Shown here piece by piece: positions 8,008-16,555 of a stretch of DNA of 16,555 bases (positions are counted from its first letter, which is position 1; each line of letters begins with the position of its first letter). The notes beneath the pieces were generated by a model. The model searched no databases and was not told the DNA's origin. It was given only the letters and a program-made list of their open reading frames with translations. The position numbers were made by a program, and so were the translations under genes. This stretch comes from Hyphochytrium catenoides (taxonomy: Eukaryota; Sar; Hyphochytriomycetes; Hyphochytriales; Hyphochytriaceae): positions 55,779 to 72,333 of the forward strand of contig FLMG01002851.1 of NCBI GenBank assembly GCA_900088475.1, given 5' to 3'.

Positions 8008-8798
8008 GGAGTCCAGACAGAGGCGTGAGCTAGCAAGCTGGGAGACCGGGGAGACAGAGTGCTCGTTGGGCTGGAGAGCTTGGAAGCGCTGAGCATGCCG
8101 CCGCGGTCGAGCGAGGACAGGAAGGTTCAGGAAGCCAATCGCGAGTGCTCAAGAGCTGGCCAAGATGCTGATGGTCTGCTTGGGGGGAATACGTATGAGC
8201 CACGAACCTCAGCTCGAAAATTATCAACCGCCTATTAAAGTCAAATCTTTGACAGATATCCCCCGTGACAGGCATATCTTTAGGACGTATGCTGGTGTTT
8301 GAAAGGATCAGAAGCTGGGGGAAGCGGACAAGAACGGACGTGGGTGATCAAGAGACGTGGAGAGGCCTGAAAGTGGGGCAGGAAAGGTCGAAGGGGACGC
8401 GGCACGGGGCAGAGGATCGCCTGCTTCGGCTGGCAGCAATCTGTAGGCTCTGGCTCATGCTCTCGTGCACCTGTGATGGGCTGTGTGACGGTGGGTTTCC
8501 AGTTTGAATGGCTGCAGACAGGGACAGAGTGCCAAACTCTGGCCTGTCTATCCACAGCCCAGCGCTTCCTTATATCGAGAAATAATAAAAAATGGAGCCA
8601 CCTGTCCACCTCTCAGCACTATCCTGTCATGTTCTCTACTTTGCCGCCCTAGCTGTCTCTCCGCACACCATAGAAGAGCTAAACTTCTACATCAGCTAAT
8701 CTGGGGTTGAAGGTTTCCCATCACCCAAGGGCAGACACAAGCCTCACTCCCCTCTCTCGCTCTACATAGGACCGTCTTGGTCTGCATAGTCCGTGGGC

Positions 8799-9703
8799 TT
8801 AATAAAAGTGCGCTCGAATGACTCTGTCAGAGGAGCTTCGGCTCCTTGCGATCTCTTTCACCGCAAGATGCCCGGCCCAAAGCTGCCAAACCGCCTTCAG
8901 TCGCTCAGCATTTAGAAAGAGAGGTCGTCTACGCCTCAAGCCAACGTCTTCCTCCCCAAAGGCGTCAACATAGAACGAGCTAAAGTACGATGCCTTTGAG
9001 CCGCGAATCAATAGCGTTGAGCACTTGAGAATCAAAAAGAACATGCCTGCACGGATCCAATAAAGAAAGGTGGCCAGAGGGAAGCCAGTGTTAGAACAAG
9101 TGTGACAGGAACGGCGGAGACATTAAGAGTTCTCTCGGTGAAGCGATTGTTCTGTTGACTAGCAGCTTACACAGATAGAAGGAGGAAGAAGCGGAACAAT
9201 GAGAAAGGAAAAATAAAATGCGCTGAGGCAAAGAATAAGGCAACAGGTGCAAAGATCTCAATCTAACGCCTCACCCGCTGTTATCGTACCTGTAGCATTC
9301 CTACAGTGCAGGGAATGGAGAGTGCACTCGCCAACGTTATCCACCTTTCTCCCAGCGCAGAGGAAGGCCCCGCAGAGGAGACAAATGGCTGGATCTTCAA
9401 TTCTTGTCTCCCCACAGGAGGAGCATGCGGAGCTCACCACAGCGGCATATAGCTCTGTGTAGGAAGGGGCGAGGTGGCAGAAGTTGAGGCGATAGCTATT
9501 GATGAAGAGCAGTGCGCCAGATGGGGTGAGAGCCACACGAAGCGGCGGGGACGGAAGGAAGAGCCTGTGTCGCCTCTCCACCACACTGTAGCCATCAATT
9601 TCCATGGGCTCTAATGCCTTTTGTTCTTGTGCACCAACCGCTTCGTACTCCGCTTGAGCCGCATCCAGGCTGTACGATGGGCTCTTGCGCTTTCGGACTT
9701 CGC
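8799..9703 (-). other. C-terminal Cys-rich (autoinhibitory-type) domain of the UBR E3
   Basis: The last two exons encode DPAICLLCGAFLCAG, GECTLHSLHC, FYVDAFGEEDVGLRRRRPLF and LKAVWQLWAGH. These match the conserved UBR1 C-terminus (CLVCG, C.AH...C, YLDD.GE.D.GLRRG.PL). The intron between them (9289-9047, 243 nt) is the longest in this gene. Confidence 0.92.
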
Positions 9704-12700
9704 CTTAAGAGCAATAGGCAATCATAAGCACGAGGTAAGGAGAGCATTAGCCGAACGTAATGAGGCGCCAGGGGACTGCGATAAAACAAGACCACCAGCT
9801 GAGGGCCTTGCGCTTGTGTTCCTTTATAAGGGAAAAAGTAGAAAGTGTCCTCACCTCGGCCAAGAAGCTTTACCCGTGCGTCCTCAAGCTTCCCACTAAG
9901 AAATGCGTTGCGCGCTTCTGCTGGTACGACGGCACTCATATCCGTGCTGAAGTCGACGATCTGCCCAGCTCCACTACCTCCTGTGCCCCACTGCTCCGCC
10001 CAGGTCTACAGGTCAACAAAGGAGAAAGGTAGAAGCCATTAGGGGTTGCAGAGAGCTCTATTAACGGCACCTCTTACCTTTAGCAAGTGTAAATTCTCAT
10101 GGCTACTCGCGAGGTCTTTGGGCGCAGTGACCCCCAGGTTCTTGCACATTTCAGCGCAGGAAATTGAAAGCGGGAAGGTTCGCTCGCCAGGCATCGTGTT
10201 TCGGAGCTCTTCTAATGAGAACAGGACCCGCTGGAAAAGTGAGATTTGACGGAGAAAGGAGCTCCAACCTAAGGCCACGAACTCTACCAGCGAGTTGCCT
10301 GCCAGTATTCCCAGGGTTAGTTACTGTCGACAACGAGCAGGTCTTCTCGGAACGACCTGGGAGGAACAGACAAGAAGAAGCAAGTGCCCAGCGAGCAAGT
10401 TTTACCTCCGAGGGCATCTGCAGGCACCACGACATTCGCTTCGGCAGCTAGAATCTGGCGCAACGCAAGTAGGTCGTCTGCATGCAAAAAATCTCTGTCC
10501 TCCAAGGCTACCATTATACTATGCACAGTGTCTCGCGCTGATGATGGGTTTGACTCCTGAATAGGAGTCATAGATGCTAAAAGATGAAAGCCCAAACTCG
10601 CCAACGCCAAAGTCCGACAGCTCATTTGAACATTCCGCCTGGTAAGCGGCAGAAGGGATGTGACGGCCGTCAGGAGATAGAGCCCATCCGACTGATAGAG
10701 AGACTGACACAGGGCTAAAGGGAAGCCATCACGAAGGGCATCCGACCAGCTTGCTAAAGGTTTACGGAGACCCAGCACACCCATCAAAGGCTGTACCAAT
10801 GTCTTCGGAAGCTCTTCTGACGATAGAAGTAGTTTTGGAAGAAGGCGGATAGAAGAAAACAGACGTGCAAGCTCCTCCGCTTCATTCCTGAACCATGGCT
10901 CTAGCTCCCCATGTAAACAGTCTGCAGCGTGACACGGGTATATAAACCGCAAAAATATAAGCGTTAGCAGCGATCAAGAAACGAACCCAAGGCCAGGGGA
11001 CACTGAGGGTCCACAAGCGAAAAGATGTCTCACCTTGAAGCTGCGAATGCCCTTCCTTCTCCTTCATGATGGCCGTTACATTGGCGCGAGCGCTCCCCAT
11101 CGCCTCACTGCATCGTAAAGCACCAGCAAAGGCGGCCCAAGCCGTGTGGAACTTTTCAAAATTTTCGACCTGTAGGCTCTTGCGCTTAGGGTTGCGCAAA
11201 TCCTCCTCTCTACATTCATCAGAAGAGAGATATGTGAGACGACGTAAAAGAGAAAAGCCGTGGTTCATAAGTCGACACCAAGTGAGTCTCTCCTCATCAA
11301 AACAAGTGTCTTCAGCAAAACGACAGCAGGCTCACCTAAGTCCCTCGCCGACGTCCACAAACTGCTCCGTCAAAAGTAAGAAGCGTAGATGAAGCTGCGC
11401 CTCAAGCGCCTCATTACCGCCAGCAGCTAACTTATAGTCATCCCCCTGATGCGTCATCAGCAAATGTGGGAGGTCTGCAACGAACCACTCGCATGTCGAG
11501 TCCGCACTCGTCGCTACGCTGTCAGTGCTCATGTCCACTCCGTCCAAGGTGCTAAGGTGGGGCACCAGAATATTGCTGATGGTCTTGCAAAGCGGACAGA
11601 GAAACTCTGCCCACTCGATTTGAACAGCGGAGCGTCCTTCATAGTGTGCACCTGTAGAGACAAGGAAGAGATACTAATATTAGCTTAAGCTGCAATTGGT
11701 GACGAACATGCATACATACCAGAAGACGACTTCTCTATCAGCGAGGCGAAGTACACATCCCAGCACTCAAAGTGAAGGGCATGGCCACAAAATTGAGTGT
11801 GCAAGTACGCCCCTGACCGAGTGGGCGGATGAAGAAACTGGGATTGGTCCGTCCTGAGCAGGGAGAAAGTAAGAAACCGCGGAACACAGCTTTTGGAAGA
11901 AACAAAAAGTTTTATAGAGAGCCTCCCGTCACCAAGACGCAAAGAGAAGGAAGAGAAGGAAGGAAGAGGAAGGCCAAGATCAACCACGAACGAACCATAA
12001 TACGGAGGTTTGAGTAAATCCAAGAAAGCCTATCAAGCCATCGGTCTTCTCGTGGCACATGATGCAAGTGAGCGCCGTCCTCTTCGGCTTCTCCGTGCTT
12101 TGCAGTGCGTCCTCCCCTTCCTCTTCGTCCGACCAGTCCATGTCGGTCATCATCTTAGCGAAAGCTGCCTGCCGTTGCTGCATGGCAAGCATAGCTTGTT
12201 GCTGAGCATTCTTTCTATTAGAGCAGATTGAGGATGGGACCCGGTGGAGAAGGTAAAAGAGATGCTCGTTAATAGCTTTCCGTTGGGTTGATAGACCAAC
12301 GTATTTGACTACCTCATAGCTTCTCTCTTGAGCTTCTCGTCTTCATTCCTGACCTCCTTCAGGGTTTGGATGATATCGCTTATGTCAGAATCTAGCGCCG
12401 CATATTGGTCGAGCAGCCAGTGAATCCCTTTTTAAGAATAGCAAGGAAAAAGAGACATGAGATTAGATTCCAGCATTGACCAAGTCCTGGCTGATTATGA
12501 ACTAATCGAAGGTTTTAACTTACCATCAGCCGTGGAAGATGCGGGCATTGGCTTTTTCTTATTGATGCCATGGAGCAGGGTAAGAATCGAGTAGTGCTGA
12601 GTTGCGGTCTCCGAAGTAGATTGCGTGGAGGGGAATGTAGCCTTGAACTTCAACTCTGACACCACTTGAGCAACCAAAGACTTTCCTACACCCGTCTCGC

Positions 12701-15700
12701 CTTCTTGACCAGCTTCAGCAATGTAGGCGGTCAAGAATGATGGGTCAACCAGGCAATGCATCTGTATGGTAAGGAGTTGGACGGTTCGAGCAAGCAGCAC
12801 CTCACGATGGCGCTGAGGAATCTCATGCAACGTATCAAATAGAATGTTCCGCACGAGGGTAAAGATTGCAGGGCGGAGGACCAGCATCCGGACCTGCGAA
12901 CAGGCAATAATCAGAGGATTACATTTAACGAACCCTTGACAGGAACGCAGAATGATGGTTACAGCTAGAAAGCGATGAACTGGGAGAATACCGGCAGAAA
13001 GGCTGGGTGGGCTTGTGGAAGCCTGGCTGAGATAGGGTAGGGCACAGTAAGGAAGGTATCGCCTGCGCCTTCTGATCGTCGAGAGCCGTCTGCTCCGACC
13101 GTCCGCTTCCGCTGTTCCGTCCGCCTGGTCAAATATATAGCGATTAAAAACAGAGTTGTGCAGGCAGGGTCCCGAACGGTGAGCACAATGGTTCATTTAC
13201 GTCATTTGGCACTGGGGCAGATGGTCCGGTATTCCAGATTGCTCACCTTTCTAGTGCAGCCTCATGTTGGGATCGTGTGAGATGATAGAAACAAGGGTCA
13301 AGCTCCGCATAGAGCTCTGGCTTCAGCTCATATTTGGTCACATCTGTACCAACGCCAGACCCAGAGTTTCGTCGGATGGCGACTTCTTGCACTACCTATG
13401 CCGTAGGTCACCGATGGATGAATCCTGGCCCCATGTAACCTGATTTTGACTTCACTGACCTTCATGGCAGCTGCACTAGAGCTGTCCTGTTCACTTGTCT
13501 GGGGAAGAGACTCTAACAACTCGCTAAAAGAGCAAGGTCCAACCGCTAAGCGATGGATAATCTCACGCCGCAAGGCAGGCAGGCAGACGCTCTCTCTTGT
13601 TGGCAAGGGAGGGTGGGGAAGCTCAGTCAGCACCCAAATCACTGAAAGTAGACACTCCTCGGCAAGCACGGAGGCGTAGTCCTGGAAATCTCCGGGCGCT
13701 AGGCCATAACAGCAATGCAAACAGGATGAGGGAGAGCGTTATGACTGACTGTCCCTCCTAATTGTTTGACTCTAACGTACCTCCATCATCCACCTTGCGT
13801 TCCAAGAACCATCTGAGCATCCCAAACCGCTTCAGGAACATTGCGAAGAATCCATCCGGTCCCAGTTCTAAGACTCCAAACTGAAGCAGGATTAGATCCA
13901 GATCCCTCAGCTCTCTGCATAGTGGAGGACCTGCTCTCAAAAAGAGTTTTTAAGAATCAGACCTGACAACGCGGCTTTATATCTGCACTGAGTTTACCAC
14001 AATAGTTGATCATCTGATTGATCATGGTGAGCCCATTCCTCCTCCAAAGCCCCGCGTGGATACCAGACACTAATGAGAAAGCTCGAAGTGGAAAGTCGAT
14101 TATCCCAAGGCGTAGTCGCTCGCCCTCCTCACTATCTGGCGCCCATTCACGCATAAGACTGCGTACAAATTGCGGGTCGTATGGTCGAGTGTCTAACGTA
14201 TGCAACTTGTGAGGGTCGCTGGAGTAGGAGCGACATCCGTAAGGGGAGACATCTACTAGTGCACTTACCCATGTTGCCTACGAGAGGGTTGCCATCCTTA
14301 TCGTAGCGTATTGTGCATAGCTCTAAGAGAAACCTCGCAAAGAATCTGTGTAAGGGGATGTGCAGCGACACCGGATCTGAAAGCATATTCCATTGCGGCA
14401 GAGTAAGTCTAGGAAGTGGAGGAACTGATAGCACCTCAAACGTCTGAAACTGCTGTTGCTGCAGCCAGCTGTCCATCTGCCGCATGAGGTGAAATTGCAT
14501 TGATCGGGCGACAGACACCTCTCCCGCTTCTTCCAATTCAGCACCCGCTGTTGCTTTGCTCTGAACCTCTTTTGCAATTGTGCTTGCACCTTTGCCATCG
14601 CCTCCGTCGGGGGACTTGCTATCCTGGTCTCCTTCTCGTAGGCCCTTCAAAGCGACAGAAAATGTTGAGCTGAGACCTACTGAGAGATAAAAGGCTTGAA
14701 TCCAGTCTCGAGACTCGTGCTCAACATGGCTTCCCGTCTGCCTAGTGTGAGGGTCTATTCCCTGAGCCATCATCAAGAGATGAAGGTAGCGCTGCGAGTA
14801 GATAAAAACGAGGTAATGTAATGAAGTCAGTCATGGCGGTAGAGTTATGACACAGAACGAGAAAAATCCCTACATCAGAAATACAAAGACGATAAATGAG
14901 CTCAGCCTCCTGCCATCAACCCCTTCTTACCTTGACCAATGGCTCCATTCGGGCCATTCTAGCTGCCTGTCCCGGTATATGTAGAACATACTCCACATCT
15001 CGTAGGGTATTCTGATACCAGCGGTGCTCAAAGATTGGATGCCTAGGATTCAGAAGTGCCTCTGAAGCCAGCACGCCGCCAGCTGGAGGAAGAATAAGGG
15101 TGAGGGCATGAGCTAACTGTAACAGCTTTCGCTGCGCTAGCTATGGCTTACCGTCAAAGCCCTCACCTGGACCCCGTGTAAGTTCCATTGCTGCTATAAG
15201 AGAGTCAAGCAGAATCTCCAGTAGGCCATCATCTTGAAGCATCCTGACGAGAGATGGCGAAGTGTACAGCTGCACTGAGCTGTTGAACACCGTCTCCTCC
15301 CCCGTCCCAATCCCCCGGACATATCTGTCCGAGAGAAATGCGTAAGATCGCGTGTAGTCAACAGCGAAGTGTCGCTTGAAGGCCAGATCGGCCAGAAGGC
15401 GCATATAGAGAGCGTGCAGGAGGACACCAATATCCTTCTTCAGGTAGGGATCAACCTATGGCAAGTATCTCAGTATTCTATTGAGTTGATCATCTCCCAT
15501 CACTAGTGAGAGGGTTCTTACCTTCAGCATTGTTCCAAGCAGAGTAGGGGGACACGGCCAGTCAGTTTGCAAAGGACTATCACCAAAGATTGTCTGTTGA
15601 TCCAGTTCTGGGTCGGTTACCGTGAATGCTTGTCCTGCTAAGTAGCGAAGACCTTCAGACTTGTCACAGACATGTTGCAACCATTTAATCAGGGCAACGC

Positions 15701-16555
15701 TCTTGCTCTCCATCGCATATCTGGCAGAATCTGCCAAGGACGCCAAGAGTCCGACACTTTGAAGGTGTTGGAGCGCAGCCAGCGCGTCTCTGAGGTTCAC
15801 GTCACGTTTGACAGTGGCCTGCCCCACAGAATCCACCTCATTTGGCAGCTCTGCGTAGTCAGGGCAGCCAAGGTCCCGAAGAGCTATTCGAACCTCGTCA
15901 AACGTATGGACGTCGTCGTTGTGGAGAATTACGCTATAAAGCGAGCCTACGCCAGCGAGACACTTCAGCTAGGAGCATTGTACTAGTGCAGAAGCTTACG
16001 CAAACCATACCTTCCGGAAAGCTTGATACCCACTCTTCCTGATAAGACTTGTAAACCGCAACAGCACTGTCATAGAGATAGCGGACGACCTTACTGAATA
16101 TAACTTGGGCGCGGGCAGCGAGGTCAGAAGGAAAGGCGGCCAATGGGTCCTGCTCGAGTTGTGCCTGAGCGTGGCGGATGCAGAAGCCTCTCGGGTCCCA
16201 GGCCTCCTCATCTCCACAGTCACAGAAACCTGGTGGACAGCACGATAAGGTCAGGATCTGCGTTCGCCATGGTGATGTTCGTGCTGAGAAGCTTACCACC
16301 GGGCTTGGTTCTATGGAAGTAGACCTCATGCCCGGTGTGGTCACCCTGCTTGAAGCAGTCCATACACAGAACGCAGGTGTCATCTGCTTGGCAGGTATGG
16401 CAGTTCCAGGCGATATCATTTAGCTGAAACATGTAGTTACATCGCCTACGTGAAGAAGAGATGGTCAGCAGACGTACTGCTTCTCATCAACTGGAAATAA
16501 GAAGGAAAGCAGGAAGGATGCCCGTCTACCTTTTCGGATCGAGGTTGGAGAGTGA
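8799..16555 (-). CDS. UBR1/UBR2-type N-recognin RING E3 ubiquitin ligase, 5' end missing
   Basis: Exons: 16555-16530, 16445-16297, 16229-16011, 15946-15522, 15455-15152, 15082-14931, 14791-14282, 14205-13998, 13933-13781, 13698-13460, 13395-13247, 13124-12992, 12893-12524, 12427-12313, 12214-12004, 11837-11720, 11651-11336, 11209-11034, 10921-10406, 10298-10078, 10005-9855, 9703-9290, 9046-8799. They join in compatible phases and give about 1,840 residues ending at TAA 8799-8801; the part before the UBR box is off the right edge. Domains in order: UBR box, ClpS-like domain, helical scaffold with the UBR1 hallmarks DPVSLHIPLHRFFARFLLEL and HAGLWRRNGLTMINQ, a winged-helix segment, a coiled acidic linker, a RING-H2 and the Cys-rich C-terminal domain. 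The enzyme recognises destabilising N-terminal residues and ubiquitylates the protein for proteasomal degradation. Least certain junctions: 14282/14205 (a GTAAGT donor at 14268 is out of phase) and 12004/11837. Confidence 0.95.
11586..12066 (-). other. RING-H2 domain of the UBR E3
   Basis: Three exons supply the ligands: TCIMC, then FCGHALHFECWDVYF, then EFLCPLCKTISN. The order and long spacing between the first CxxC and CGH are typical of UBR1-class RINGs. An acidic linker (WSDEEEGED) precedes it. This is where the E2 enzyme should dock. Confidence 0.93.
13460..13600 (-). other. Winged-helix segment of the UBR E3
   Basis: LRREIIHRLAVGPCSFSELL followed by ESLP matches the winged-helix part of UBR1 (REIIH...SEL..SLP). 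The next exon continues with GVGTDVTKYELKPELYAELD, the conserved continuation of this region. Confidence 0.8.
15720..15946 (-). other. ClpS-like adaptor domain (type-2 N-degron binding)
   Basis: The exon opens with SVILHNDDVHTFDEVRIALR, the ClpS pattern with its NDD-x-HT core, followed by a helical segment (NLRDALAALQHLQSVGLLA). In UBR1/UBR2 this domain is needed to bind bulky hydrophobic N-termini. Confidence 0.88.
16171..16445 (-). other. UBR box (type-1 N-degron binding)
   Basis: Across two exons the protein reads CNYMF, CHTC, DDTCVLCMDCF, HTGHEV, GGFCDCGDEEAW and FCIRH. These are the zinc ligands and acidic residues of the UBR box that binds basic N-terminal residues. The usual CG after the first Cys is CN here. 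Confidence 0.95.

Larger units (their letters stand above)
7597..8798. other. Intergenic region with no recognisable gene
   Basis: About 1.2 kb lies between the NELF-B start codon and the UBR stop codon, both genes on the minus strand. It should hold the NELF-B promoter and 5' UTR and the UBR 3' UTR. Reading frames here are low-complexity (Ser/Leu from GA/CT-rich DNA) or lack any family pattern. Visible features are a 28-bp palindrome (7738-7765) and an (AG)8 tract (7992-8007). I see no TATA box, tRNA or clear coding exon. Confidence 0.5.

Noticed and set aside
7278-8275. Several frames on both strands rich in Arg/Glu or Ser/Leu
   Set aside because: They arise from GA/CT-rich low-complexity DNA and have no family pattern or supported splicing.
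8265-8710. Overlapping plus- and minus-strand frames of 68-109 codons upstream of NELF-B
   Set aside because: No recognisable domain, no clear splice sites and no neighbouring exon to join.
10553-10572. Inverted repeat TGACTCCT-GAAT-AGGAGTCA
   Set aside because: Lies in a UBR exon and is short; likely chance in coding sequence.
14268-14268. Strong GTAAGT donor at the end of the UBR exon starting at 14791
   Set aside because: Its phase (1) does not fit the next exon at 14205; the GTAGGC donor after 14282 does. It could mark an alternative splice.

Overview
This window is nuclear DNA from an intron-rich eukaryote, probably a protist or alga. Every confident gene is broken by short spliceosomal introns (mostly about 50-180 nt) with GT-AG ends. 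There are no bacterial operon features, rRNA or tRNA genes, CRISPR arrays or transposons that I can see. One gene encodes a NELF-B (COBRA1) homologue, a family known to be absent from budding yeast, nematodes and Arabidopsis. That argues against an ordinary yeast or land plant, but I cannot name the lineage.

Layout from left to right. (1) 1-657, minus: the 5' part of a sucrase/ferredoxin-like (Aim32-type) thioredoxin-fold protein with an N-terminal membrane anchor; it runs off the left edge. (2) 658-1221: a divergent intergenic region with short TCA and CTG repeats. (3) 1222-2785, plus: a four-exon gene for a protein with two FAIM-like beta-sandwich domains, a degenerate WW-like segment and an acidic tail with DPF and DLL motifs. 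(4) 2834-7596, minus: a gene of about 19 exons for NELF-B, convergent with the FAIM gene and only 48 bp from it. A complete BRD7/9-like bromodomain is encoded inside its helical-repeat sequence. (5) 7597-8798: about 1.2 kb with no recognisable gene, holding a 28-bp perfect palindrome and GA tracts. (6) 8799-16555, minus: at least 23 exons of a UBR1/UBR2-type N-recognin E3 ubiquitin ligase, from just before the UBR box to the stop codon; its 5' end is beyond the right edge.

The genes do not form a pathway. They cover redox/thioredoxin-like chemistry, a FAIM-like scaffold, transcription-elongation control and N-degron proteolysis. The main result is the NELF-B gene. Exons matching the N-terminal half of NELF-B are followed, in compatible splice phases, by a full acetyl-lysine reader and then by exons matching the rest of NELF-B at the point where the family alignment resumes. 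If transcripts confirm it, a promoter-proximal pausing subunit has gained a built-in histone-acetylation reader.

Exon coordinates were worked out by hand from splice motifs, phase agreement and remembered family similarity. Most junctions are phase-consistent; the doubtful ones are stated in the entries.
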